64,000 nucleotides of DNA from Hemileia vastatrix (Eukaryota; Basidiomycota; Pucciniomycetes; Pucciniales; Zaghouaniaceae): positions 25,636,693 to 25,700,692 of the forward strand of contig JASXTE010000008.1 of the NCBI GenBank assembly GCA_030280995.1. Reading direction: 5' to 3'. This document shows, one piece after another, positions 1 through 10,328 of this stretch. Both the position numbers and the translations under genes were made by a program. Within the stretch, counting starts at the first letter, position 1; each line of letters begins with the position of its first letter. The notes beneath the pieces are model-generated. The model saw nothing but the letters and a program-made list of their open reading frames with translations, searched no databases and was not told the origin of the DNA.

Positions 1-421
1 TTTTTTAATTTTTAATTTTTCAATTTTTTAATTTTTTTTAATTTATTTATTTATTTATTTTTTTAATTTCTAGTATTTATTTATATTTTATTTCAGTTCA
101 AAATTATTCAAATCTTTAAAATTTTTAAAAGGTGCACTTGGATGTGGGTAAGGTATCATGGGATCATCTCATCAATTTGATGGGGGATACTATTTGTATT
201 TATTATTTATTTTATTTTATTATTATTCATTTTGATTTCTCAGCTCTCATACTTTTTTGGGCATTATGGCTTTAATTCTTTCCAAGTTTTTTTTAGTATG
301 TTAGTAGTTATCGGTAGTAATCAGTACTGTCAAAATTAAAAAAATAAAATAAAAATAAAAATATTTTTTTAATTGCTAATTATTAATTGTTTTATTTATT
401 TATTTATTAATTTAATTTATT
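1..421. other. AT-rich low-complexity tract without a gene
   Basis: The stretch is mostly runs of T and A in short TTTA/ATTT units and contains no credible coding frame. A matching A/T-rich tract lies in the intact relative at about 42440-42850, so it belongs to the noncoding 3' region of the Gypsy family. The only structured piece is the motif at 131-193. Confidence 0.7.
131..193 (+). other. Conserved structured motif (GTGCACTTGGATGTGG type), copy A
   Basis: GTGCACTTGGATGTGGGTA is followed by a pairing of GTATC (near 155) with GATAC (near 187). Relatives are at 27762-27831 and, reversed, at 42857-42927. In both relatives an upstream CCACATC pairs with GATGTGG. That upstream arm is missing here, so only the second stem survives in this copy. 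Confidence 0.5.
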
Positions 422-1983
422 TTATGTTTTGAATAATTTAATTTTGGGAAGAAGAAGCTTCTGGAGGTTGATTAGGATTGTGTTGATGTTTTTGTTTTTG
501 TTAGGCTTGGTGGATACACTGTGTTCTTTAAAGTGCATTCTGCTGGAAAGATGGTATTGGTTGTAATGGTCTGGAACTGGTTTGGAAGGTAGTTTTTGGG
601 AGGAAGAAGAAGAGGCTGGAATAGAATTTTCGAAGGTGTTCTTAAGGATTCTTGACATCTTCCAGTGGTTTTCCAGAAGTTGCTTTCTCAGGGTCTTTAC
701 AAACTCCTTCAATGGTACATGAAGAGCAAAAGCCCTTAGCTTTTCAAAAACATGATGCTTAGGTTTTGTTTCATATCCTCATAATCCAGGGTTAAAGAAG
801 TTTCAAAGGGTCTTCCAACTCCAATAGTATTTTCAGGAGGGGTTCCATTTAAAAAAGAATAATTTTTCTCAGAAGTTGTTTTTTTATTGATAAAATTGGA
901 TCAAATATTATGGTACTTACAGATTGGAATTTATTCAAAATTGTAAGCCATAGGGATTCGGACTTCTGAAGGAATAGATAGTTTTGTGATTGGAGGATCA
1001 GCCAGAGATAAATATGGGTTGTCCTGATCTTCTTCAATTGGGTGCTGAGAAGGTGAACTGGGATGGATCTGTTCCTGCGGCCTAGCTGCAGAAGGAGATT
1101 TTTTGTTGTTATTCATATCATACTCAGTTGGATTGGTTTCTGGTGCTGGAGAACCAAAGTTGTTGGAGGATGGGGAAGGTGAAAGTGATCTAGGGGCTGA
1201 TTTTTGTCTTCTGGATGAAACTCTTGAAGAAATTTAACTTTCAGAAGAATATTTGGCAAGCAGAGGAGAGGTGTAGTTTCTTCTTCTGGATGGAAAAGGT
1301 GATTTTGGGATTTGAGCAGTTTTGGGAGCTCTGGTTTGTTTTTGGGGAGCTCCAGAAGGTCTTCTAGAAGTTTGGGAATTTTTGGCGTTATTGGACCTTA
1401 AAATTTCTGTCTGAATTTCTCTGGGTGCACTAGGAGGCTGTTGCATAGAGGTGTTGGTGTTGTTTTGATGATTTTGGCTGTTTTCTGGTTGATTCTGGAA
1501 GTTTTGAGCCTTATTTTTTTATTTCTAGTGAGGCAGGCGGGCCCCCTGGATGTGGTCTAGGAGCCTAAGAGTTAATTTTGAAGAATTTGGAGCTTGAAAT
1601 GAAGAGAGAAAAGATAAATTTTGGGAACATAAATCTGGCCTTTTCAAGAGAGTTCTGGGGACTCATTGCCTGGATCTTCTGGAAGGAGCTGAAAATAAAG
1701 AAGAAGAGGCTGGACCTAGTTCTGGGAATCTAGTAGGGAATCTGGAAATATATTTTTGAGAAGGTGAAGATGGAGGTATATGGTAGTTGGTGTCTCTATT
1801 ACATCTTTTCTTTTTGGAGTTACAAGAGTCACAAGCCTTGTTGCATAGTTTAGCTTCTGGAGTTGGTAGAGTGAAAGTGCAGGGTCAGCACATTTGGATG
1901 CACTGTTTTCAAGCATATTCCTTGGGAGAAGTCAAGAAAGGAAGAGCTGATGGGTCATAAGAAGGGGATAAAATTTTTGCCAT
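422..1983 (-). pseudogene. Second antisense gene (X), Ser/Pro-rich with a Cys cluster, decayed
   Basis: Read on the minus strand, this begins near 1983 (MAKILSPSYDPSALPF), passes through a cysteine-rich stretch (CIQMC, then PC, then CNKACDSCNSKKKRCNRD) and continues as a Ser/Pro/Arg-rich region and a tail near 422-712 (HWKMSRILKNTFENSIP). A second copy lies at 30424-31808 plus 38557-38845 with the same start, cysteine block and tail. Both copies have TGA directly after the YA codons, which a CGA to TGA change would explain. Both also keep a GTAAGT donor-like site (about 919 here). The DSCNSKKKRC part resembles half of a fungal Zn(2)-Cys(6) DNA-binding domain. Several stops and frame changes make this copy dead. 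Function is unknown; a nucleic-acid-binding protein is inference. Confidence 0.5.
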
Positions 1984-2102
1984 GATCTGTGGTGGAACAG
2001 GAATAAAAAAGAAAGAGATAAGATAAAAGTTTTTTTCAGTAATGGGTAGAAGATGAAGTGGATGTTGAAGCTCAACAAGTTGAATAGAGGTGTATATGCA
2101 CC

Positions 2103-2310
2103 AGTCCATCAAGAATTTATACTGAAAATTGATTTTTCAGTCCATCAAAACTTCAAACTGAAAATTTCTTATGCAGTCCATCAAGACTTTAAACTGAAAA
2201 TTGGTTATGCAGTCCATCAAGACTTTAAACTGAAAAATGGTTCTACAGTCCCCCAAGACTATATACTGAGGAATTATTTAGGCCCCCAGGACTATAAACT
2301 GGGGAATGGG
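2103..2310 (+). repeat. Tandem 36-bp hairpin repeat array, copy A
   Basis: Six units start at 2103, 2139, 2175, 2211, 2247 and about 2281. The core is AGTCCATCAAGACTTTAAAC followed by TG: stem AGTC, six-base loop, stem GACT, then TTTAAACTGA. Because the period is divisible by three, the array is also an open frame (2053-2439) reading a 12-residue repeat with core VHQDFKL. The frame has no homology I recognise, and its periodicity follows from the repeat. Confidence 0.85.
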
Positions 2311-2387
2311 GTTTTTTTGGTGTTGATTTTGATAATTGGCAGAGGGTATTCAAAAGTAAAGCCTCTGAATTTAGCAAAGGCAAGTTT

Positions 2388-2429
2388 GGGGGTATTTGAT
2401 GGGCTGGAAGCTCTATACACAATTACCCC
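2388..2429 (+). other. Large conserved hairpin (GGGGTAACTG type), copy A
   Basis: GGGGTATTTG pairs with CAATTACCCC (one mismatch), with an inner GGGC/GCTC stem. Five further copies in the window keep the pairing with different bases. Just upstream, CAGAGG (about 2339) pairs with CCTCTG (about 2361), a second stem also present in other copies. The role is unknown; conserved RNA structure is inferred from the paired changes. Confidence 0.65.
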
Positions 2430-2499
2430 AGAATTTTAGATTTTTTTCTGTGTCTTAATGTGGTTGATCTCTGGTTCTGACTCTATGATTTGTGTTTTG

Positions 2500-2549
2500 A
2501 GTCCCCCAAGACTATAAAATGAGGATAGTCCCCCAAGACTTTAAACTGA
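2500..2549 (+). repeat. Two small hairpin motifs, copy A
   Basis: Two copies of AGTCCCCCAAGACTATAAA-type sequence stand 26 bp apart. Each has an AGTC/GACT stem with a CCCCAA loop. They are the same motif as in the 36-bp array but in the variant also found at 28490-28600 and 50544-50629. Confidence 0.8.
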
Positions 2550-2627
2550 GGGTTGTTTAGTGGCTACATCCTATAGAGGCTATGGTCATATTTTCTTTTC
2601 TAAATAAAAACCAAGAACCAAGTGGTA

Positions 2628-3193
2628 TTACAGAAGAGAATCAAGAGATGAAACAAAGTTTTCAGCTTTAGCTTTGAGCTGGTGGATGAGGTGTCTTCTT
2701 TTCTCAATTTCCTGTGGATCTTTAGCAGGAGTGCACTTAAACTAGTTTAGTATGAGATATTTTTGTTGAGAAGAGTGTTGTTGAAATTTGGCCTTAATGG
2801 TGGGAAATGATTGGGCATTGGTGTTTCAATGGCTCCCACATTGTCATCATCATTGTCTGGATGGGGAAGAACTGGAAAGTCATCAGTTTGAAATTCAGGA
2901 TGGAGGAAAATTAGTTTTACCATCAGAAGGACCTGGTATGATGTAACTAGTTTTTGGAATAGTGTTGGAACTCTTTTTGGAAGGGTGAATTTTGTTGATT
3001 AATCTGGGTATCAGGATGGAAGGCCTAGATATTTTAGTTCTAGTGAAAGATGGACCAGGTTGAGGTGTAGATGAAGTTGATGAAGAGGATAATGGTCCAG
3101 GTCTGTGGCATTGTTTTTTTCTGGAGGGGAAGGCATCACAAGAAGTCTTGTAGAGGTGAAGAGATCCAGTCATTGCACAGATGAGGTTGTTTT
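2628..3193 (-). pseudogene. Antisense zinc-cluster gene, copy A, main part (split by chromovirus)
   Basis: This is the copy A version of the antisense gene that is intact at 28654-29245. Exon 2 is 2628-2871, a 49-nt intron is 2872-2920 (GTAAAA to TTTCCAG on the minus strand, with CTGATG before the acceptor) and exon 1 continues to 3193. There the chromovirus cuts the gene between CQYCIEN and NLIC; the first codons lie at 13549-13578. The fifth cluster cysteine is lost (CDAF where relatives have CDSC or CDDC), and the start codon of the relatives reads CTG. It is therefore dead by insertion, but intron position and phase match the other copies, which supports the gene model. Confidence 0.7.
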
Positions 3194-4370
3194 TGTCAGC
3201 CTAAATATCCTTAGGACTGAGTATTTCTTATGCTTAAAATAAGATAACCTTAAGTAGATTAAGCTTATATCTTAAAAATAAGGTTAAAATAATAATATAT
3301 ATTATTTTATTATATATATATATAATTATTATTCTATTATATAACTTATAATAGTTTAAATAGCTTATCCATGGCCTAATAATATTTATTAAGGTGTTAA
3401 TGGAGTCATAATATACTTATCTTAAGTGATATGAAGTAATTATTGACATACATAAGCTTATATGTATACATAAATCTCATATTCAGTGAAATATGCAGTA
3501 TATTATGTATATTTAGGTATATAAGTGGGTTTTAGCCCCTTAATAGCCTATAAACTTTGTTTTTCTGCTTATTTTAGATCATATGGACGAAATCAGTGGA
3601 CTCACAATACCTACAGAAGCATAGACACCTATATCAGGCGCATACACCCAGTTTGGACAACTAAAATTACTTCCTTGGATGGTTATTCACGGATTTATGG
3701 GTTGGAAGGATGTTTCTGGGTTAATGTGGATGCCTGGGGATGTTATTGGGGGCTCGGACATTTTATTTGTTTCCTTTATATGCTTTTAGTTTCATTAAAT
3801 CTCTTTTTGATTGTTTATTTTACCTGTTTCTTTATGGTATCCGCTTTTATCTGGGTTTTCTATTTATGGTATGGATCAGTGTTATTATTAATAGTGATGG
3901 AGGGTCCTTACTGGAGGTCTGGGTGTTGAAACTGCTTGAAGTAAACGCCATGGGGAGGTGATGGGCCCTCACAGTGCTGTAATTTCCAGGGATAGCAGTG
4001 ACATCATCTGGATTGAAGGTCTGTGCACTCCAGTGGATTTGGGTATAAGTAAGGAGGGATTTTGACAGTTATTTATCATCATTCAATTACTACAACTCCA
4101 ACAAACACTACTATACAATTATTAACCTTTAGAAATATATTATAAAGCCACTATAAATTGATTTTATTGTTATATAAGCTATAACTATACTTTATTCATC
4201 TATTTTCCACCACTAGCACGCACTTAAATCCAAGTATTGTGAGTTTGATTTGAGTATAACTATTTTATTAGTCTTCCCCTGAGGTTTAATCACTAAATCA
4301 TTTATCAATAAGTAGTAGGACCATAAATAAACACTATTATATCATACTTATATACTAGACTATACTGACA
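3194..4370 (+). repeat. 5' LTR of the chromovirus
   Basis: Starts TGTCAGCCTAAATATCC and ends TATACTGACA, so the ends form the short inverted repeat TGTCAG/CTGACA. A TATA-like GGGTATAAGTAAGG is at 4041, the likely promoter core. The LTR contains AT microsatellite sequence near 3294-3330. Open frames inside it (for example 3525-3929) are not supported as genes. Confidence 0.93.
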
Positions 4371-4372
4371 AT

Positions 4373-4390
4373 TGGGGGTCTTTCCTTATA
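4373..4390 (+). other. Putative primer binding site of the chromovirus
   Basis: TGGGGGTCTTTCC begins two bases after the LTR. A start of TGG at this distance is expected for pairing with the 3' CCA end of a tRNA. The matching tRNA was not identified. Confidence 0.5.
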
Positions 4391-4868
4391 TTTTACTTAT
4401 TATTTAGTATAAGCCTTGGGACGTGATTTTTACTTTAGTACAGCTCAAAATAACCAAATATTTGGGTCTGCTGCATATTAGTGGGTCATCATAACTCATT
4501 GATTGCGGAAAAGAACCCTTAAAATAATTGTACTAATTTTTTATCATAAAAATTAGATATTTACAGTAGTAACTGTACCCAATTTCACTTGGTATTTGGA
4601 CACCAATATAACACCCAATGAAATTGGTATTTGGTTAAAGCTTGGTAAGCTACTTATTCACCCTTATAGAGGTCTAGTTAAACTTATTATAATATTTTTA
4701 ACAGATTTTTTTGAATTTTTCTTACATTTTATTTAAATAAATAAAGATATAAGTTCAGGGTAAGCTCCATTGCTTTTTTATTAGTAATATAATTGCTAAT
4801 ATCTTTTGTCTACTAATTCCATAGAGTTTTTTCCTTTTGTAGACATAAAATATTTTCATTCTTAACAA
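4391..4868 (+). other. Leader between primer site and gag
   Basis: AT-rich leader sequence with no coding frame I can support. It ends just before the ATG at 4869 that starts the gag-like reading MSAPQDSVSEKSAYNTRSK. Confidence 0.5.
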
Positions 4869-6969
4869 TATGAGTGCTCCCCAGGACAGTGTAAGTGAAA
4901 AGTCTGCTTATAATACCAGGTCTAAAGCTAACAAAAACTTTCCAGGACATCACCATGGAGGGTAAACAGTACCCCCAGGCAGAAAGCATGAGTATAGAGG
5001 AAAAGGACGCCCTCTTAAAAAAGATAACTATAAAAAAGACGTCTCCTCCTCTTCAGGATCAACTGTCCCACCTGGCAAAACAGGTTTTGAAGTTGGAGGA
5101 ATCAAAATCACTCATGTTCAAAGAGGTAGAGCAGTTGCAAAACAATTGCAAGGTAGGGTTTCAGCAAATGAATCAGGCATTGGCAGAATTAAAGGGAGGC
5201 CAGCCCAGTCAGTCAAATAAGCAACCCCCTATCCAAGGTGGGTCAACTCACTCCCAGGAGAAAATCCTGGTAGACAAATGGAAATGGGACTGGTTTCATC
5301 AACAGTGGACAAGCCACAGTTGCAACAGGGATCCACCACCTCATCTGACTTCCTCAGCTCACCCTTACAAAGGAAAAAAGCACCAAAAATCAGGACTGGA
5401 AACCATCCCTTGGTAGGTAGATTACCTTCTCAGATTGAACATAATACTGATAATTACAATATAGGTTATTCTATTGATGTTAAATCTGTGCAAAAAATAG
5501 AGGAGGATTTAAGAAATTTAGGTTTTAGAGTAGATACACCTGACTTGTCTTTTGTCCACAATAACAGTACTATTTACAATGATAATACAGTTAACCCTCA
5601 GTTGCAACCACCTACTAGTGAGATGAGAAGTTCACAGGAGAGTGAGAGAATTGAAAAGGAAGACATGGAATATTTTAACAATAATCCAACTGTCCATAGA
5701 ATTGTTTCAGCATTGTGGAATAGAATGACTGATTGTGAGAAACAGACAGTTAAGCTCACTAGTGATACAATTTCATCCTTGACATTAAACATTTCTTAAT
5801 TAGCAACACGTAACAAAGAATTAGAGAAAGAACATTTGTCTCTAACTCTTAAATATGATTCATTGAGTAATAAATATAATGACCTTTCAAACAAATTCTG
5901 TGAGTTAGAAAAATTATATGAAACACATTTATTAAAAACTGAATCAAGAACAAAGTTATCTTTTGCCCAGACAAATCAAAGTGTCTCTGAGTTGCTACAA
6001 AGATTAACTAAAGTTGAGATTGAAACTGCCAATCTACTAATAAACCAGGATATTCATAAGTATAATCAATATAATAATAATCCTTTCATTGGCAAAAGTG
6101 AATCTCATTCCTTCCCTATACCACCACAATTAAAACCATCTGGTGGTAGTGTCAAATCTGAAAATGTAAGTCACAAATACGTGCAGGAGGAAATACAAGA
6201 CCATTTATCAAAAGTGAATGAGTTGTTGAATTTACCTAAGATTAGTGAGATAAAATCCAATCAGAAAAACTGGCCTAAGATAGATCAGTACCCAACTTAT
6301 GATGGGGAAGCCAGCTCTGATTGGCAACATTTTATTCAAAGAATTGACAACTTGAAATTCTCATATAAGTTACCAGATGAAGAAATAACATCAAAATTAA
6401 TTTCTTTATTTAAGGATGTTGCTTTATTATGGTTTGAAGCTGTCTTAAGTGAGGGTAGAGACTACTCTTGGGCTGAATGGAAACAACTTATTGAAAAACA
6501 ATTTGGAGGTTCTAAATTCAGGCTTACTAAGCAGAGACTTTATGAGAAGACTAGGTATAATCCGTTGAATGGTGACAAACCTATGGTATTTTTAATGAAT
6601 TTAAACAAAATATTAAAAGCCATTGAGCCTCATATAGATTTTAACTTATTGAAAGATAAGATAATATATAAATTACCTATATCTGTCAGAGACATTGTTG
6701 TAGCTAGAACATTAAATTTTACTGAATATTCTGACTTTATTAATAATTGCAATGAAATATTATTAAACCATAAGTATGAATCAAGGTATTCCACTTATAA
6801 ACAAAATGTTGAACCTGTAAAAACTCAGAATTCAAAAACACTTCAGGAGAAGCAGAAAAAACCTACTGCACCTGTAGTACCTAAGAAGTATGAAACAAAT
6901 ACTTCTTATAAGTGTAACAAACCTTGGGTCAAAGGTCACAAATGTGAGAAAAACATAAATATTGTTTAA
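4869..6969 (+). pseudogene. gag: Chromovirus gag (capsid/nucleocapsid), frameshifted
   Basis: The product would be the structural protein of the virus-like particle. The reading starts at 4869 (MSAPQDSVSEKSAYNTRSK), moves to another frame by about 4955 (MEGKQYPQAESMSIEEKDAL, coiled-coil-like to about 5270), then to the frame that runs through 5278-6969. A TAA at 5797 interrupts that last frame. The capsid-like core includes WPKIDQYPTYDGEASSDW (about 6270) and SWAEWKQLIEKQFGG (about 6470). At the C-terminus SYKCNKPWVKGHKC is a zinc knuckle whose first cysteine has become serine. The frame is shared with pol, separated only by TAA at 6967-6969, so gag and pol were probably one polyprotein. Confidence 0.85.
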
Positions 6970-8827
6970 AATCAACGTGAATCTGAAACTGAAACTGAAA
7001 AAAGTAAAGAATCAAGTGATTATGACAGCAATATCTCATATAGTGATGAAAATGAAGTCTGTATGTTGGAAGATGATTTGTCCATCTTTGAAAATCCAAT
7101 ATTAAATATGGACTCAAATGAATCTTTAATGAATTTTGAGGATGCTGAAATCATTAAGGATATACAAGCTGATAACTTTAGAATGACACCTATCACGGTT
7201 CCAGCTATCATTTCTGGTGAAAATGTTAATATAGTACTGGACACAGGAGCTGCTGGTTCTGTTGTTTCCACTAATACATTACAGAGAATTGATAGTGAAT
7301 ATAAGTTTAAGCTTGAACCACTTCAAAATAAAAATTGGAGAGGTTTTGGATCAGTACTACACCCCATTGGTAAATACAAAGCTGCTGTTTTCTTTAAACA
7401 CCAACATGGTTATGTAAGGGTAACTTGTGACTTTGTGGTAATGGATAATACTAACTGTAGTAACTGTTTTATCATTGGAAATGATATTCTGACTAAATTT
7501 GGTGTAAAATTAGACCCTGCTAATAACAATTTTACAATTGGCATGAATGGTAAGAGGAAATTTAAAATAAATTCTTTTAACACAGTCTTACACATTGAGT
7601 CAGTAACAAATTCCCCATGTAAAAGAAGAGAATCCAATGAGATGGAACTTCTGGAAACAGAAATTTCAAAAGCATCATTTGGCACTCAGATAAGTAAAAC
7701 TGAGAAAGATAATATTTTGGAATTAATTAAAGCTTTTCCAATGGCTTTTGCACACGGTACAAATGAACTTTGCCTTGTTAAAGATCATGAAATGAAGATT
7801 AGTTTAACCTGTGATATGGATAATATTCCTGCTAGTCTTAAAAAGAAACCATACCCTGCTTCACCAATGAAGAGGAAAGACATAGAGGATAATATTAAGA
7901 TGTTATTAAAAATGAACATTCTTGAGAAGGTTGAAACTACACCAAAATATTGTGTAATATCACCAGTGCTAATTTCTTATGAACAAGATAAATCAAGACT
8001 GTGCGGTGATTATAGAGCATTAAATACATTTACAGTAGATGATATTTATCCCCTGCCAAGGATTGCCTCTATACATGCTACCCTTAAAGGTGCTAAATAT
8101 ATAAGTTGCCTAGATGGAAATAAAGGGTACCATCAAATTCCTGTTGAAAAGAATTCACAGAACTTTTTGTTGATAACAACACACATGGGAATTTATAAGT
8201 ATGTCAGAATGCCATTTGGACCAAAAAATGCTCCATCAGTATTTCAGAAGTTAATGGATATAACATTCCATAATGAAATGATTGAAGGATGGTTAATGGT
8301 ATACATTGATGACATCATAGTGTTCTCTAAAACTTTTGATGAACACTTAATCCATTAAAGGAAAGTATTTCAGAAAATGGATGAAATAAAAATGACCCTT
8401 GCATTGAAAGAATGTAAATTTGGGTTTGAATCTTTAAAAGTGCTTGGTCATATTGTATCTGGATTACAAATATGTGTAGACCAAAATAAAGTGGCTGCAA
8501 TAAAGAATATTGGCATTCCTCAAAATGTAAAGGATTTACAATCTTTTCTTGGAATGTGTGGTTATTATAGACAATATATAAAAAACTACCAATCAATTGC
8601 TGCACCACTGACCACACTGATAAAGAAATCAGAAGCTTTCATTTGGAATAATGAAAGACAACAAGCTTTTGATAAGTTGAAAGAATGTTTAATGACAGCT
8701 CCTATCTTGGGTTTACCAGATTTCCAATTACCTTTTGTATTATATACAGATGCAAGTTTTATTGGACTGGGTGCTGCTTTACATCAAAAACAACTTATTG
8801 AAGGAAAAATGTCAGAAGTAGTAATCT
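6970..8827 (+). pseudogene. pol: Chromovirus pol, protease, RT and first half of RNase H
   Basis: This part makes the element's enzymes: aspartic protease, reverse transcriptase and the start of RNase H. The protease active site is VLDTGAAGSVVS near 7235. RT shows LCGDYRALNTFTVDDIYPLP (about 8005), KYISCLDGNKGYHQIPV with the first catalytic Asp (about 8095) and VYIDDIIVFSKT with the catalytic Asp pair (about 8300). A TAA at 8356 breaks HLIH-RKVFQKM; the neighbouring residues suggest TTA (Leu) was original. RNase H begins with FVLYTDASFIGLGAAL (about 8733). The solo LTR then cuts the frame after 8827. Confidence 0.92.
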
Positions 8828-10328
8828 TTTCAGCCTGTATATTTCCAGGACTGAGTAAAAAGTGATTATAAGTTATTTTAAACACATGAACTATACATGG
8901 GAACAATAAATAAGAGTACACAAATAGTATACATAAGTAAAATTATGATAATACACAAAAAATGCCATTATAACACCTTATATACACGCATATATCCACC
9001 TTTAATAGGTCTTATGTACTTAATATTAAGTTGGAATATTTTAGGGTAATCTTAAGAACCTTAAGTATAAGGCTACATAATTTTTAAGTACACTTAAAGC
9101 TGTTATATTCATTGTTTTATGCAAAAAACAAGAAATGCGCTTTATTTCACTTAAAAGTTGACTATATGCGCTATAAAATTGAGAATATCAAAATTGCGCT
9201 TTGACAGATCAATTGGGCTCATTTAGAACTATTGATTTGGCTATTTAAATGCATAAAAATAACACTTTTCAAATTTGGTGTTTTTTATGCCAGAAATGGC
9301 TTCTGTGTACTGGCCACATACTGCCTGCTTTTTTCCCGTGTGAATAGCTTCATTTTTAGCAAAGTTAGCTTTTTCACACTATAATTACCCCACATTCTAT
9401 GCCCACTGTGGGGAAACACACTAAAATAGGCAACAGGCGCTTATTTAGTGTCCTAGCTTAATTAATAATGCATTGACCTTGTTTATATGCACTAATTTCA
9501 TTAATAACCTCACTCTTGGCACTTTATTTCATCACCACACTTAAATTTCGCCTAATTTTAGTCAAGGATTTACCCGTGCAAGCGCCTGCCAAGAACTGCA
9601 TGTAGTTACCCCACATCTCACGCTCTTTTTTAAGTTTTTGGGTGATTTCTCAGTCAATTTTGGTTATTTTTGAATGGGAATTTCACGTAGTATAATGTCA
9701 GGATTAGCCCCATTACTTCTACAGTGAATCCCCCTTATTATTAAGCTATTATTAACCTTAAAAAGTCTCCTTTAGTCTTTTATATTATTGCTTTACACGC
9801 ATATACTCTCTTTTTGTCTTTTTCTTTAATTTTGATGGATTTCCCTTATTATTACAGTATTTTGGCGGTTGTTACTTGTCTAATTATGTCATGGGTCACT
9901 AGGGATGTTGATGGGAAGGTCTATCAGTTGTTTTGAGGCGTCATTAACTGTGTATTGGATGGTATATCAAGGGATTTATTGGGTAACTCAGTGTGTATAA
10001 AAGGAGGAGGTTTTTGGGTCTTGTTTCTACATTCTTTATCATTACAATTTAATCAATATAACCAAATAAATTACAATACATATCAATTAGTACTTTTATA
10101 AGACTTTTGAATAGTATCTGAATTAAATAATCTATTTTTCTACCAACTACAAAGATTTTAAGCCATATATAAGAATAGTGAGAATTTTATTACTGAGACC
10201 TTTATATTTGATTATATTTTACAACTTAGTGGATTAAAACTACAGTATTCATATAGGAACATTAAAATCTTCTAGACAACTGACTATTCAAGGAATTTCA
10301 CGTCCTTGTACTTGACCTTAGCCTGACA
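8828..10328 (+). mobile_element. Solo LTR (TGTTAGCCTG family) inserted in chromovirus RNase H
   Basis: A 1501-bp LTR without internal region, flanked by AATCT (8823-8827 and 10329-10333). It starts TTTCAGCCTG (the first G of TG mutated) and ends CAGCCTGACA. A near-identical relative lies at 20889-22384. Removing LTR and one duplication restores the RNase H frame, since 1506 bases are a multiple of three. It was left by recombination between the two LTRs of a full element. Confidence 0.92.
9991..10008 (+). promoter_or_regulatory. TATA-like box in solo LTR
   Basis: GTGTGTATAAAAGGAGG is followed by TCTTGTTTCTACATTC. The same arrangement is kept in the related LTR at about 22054. This is the probable Pol II promoter core of the LTR family. 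Confidence 0.5.

Larger units (their letters stand above)
1..3193 (+). mobile_element. Gypsy copy A, left (3') part, interrupted at 3193
   Basis: This is the 3' region of an old Gypsy element whose gag, pol and 5' LTR lie outside the window. From left to right it holds an AT-rich tract, a structured motif near 131, remains of an antisense gene (422-1983), a 36-bp tandem hairpin array (2103-2310), a large hairpin (2388-2429), two more small hairpins and the antisense zinc-cluster gene (2628-3193). The same order of parts is seen in copies B (23709-30423) and C. The copy resumes at 13549 after the inserted chromovirus, whose GTTTT target duplication marks the break on both sides. Confidence 0.75.

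Noticed and set aside
2103..2310. Regular 36-bp repeats resembling a CRISPR array
   Set aside because: The intervening sequence is not unique spacer sequence but part of the same repeat unit, the genome is eukaryotic, and relatives with other spacing occur in Gypsy 3' regions.
3525..3929. 134-residue open frame rich in hydrophobic residues
   Set aside because: It lies entirely in the 5' LTR of the chromovirus. The aligned part of the 3' LTR does not keep the frame, and no motif is recognised.
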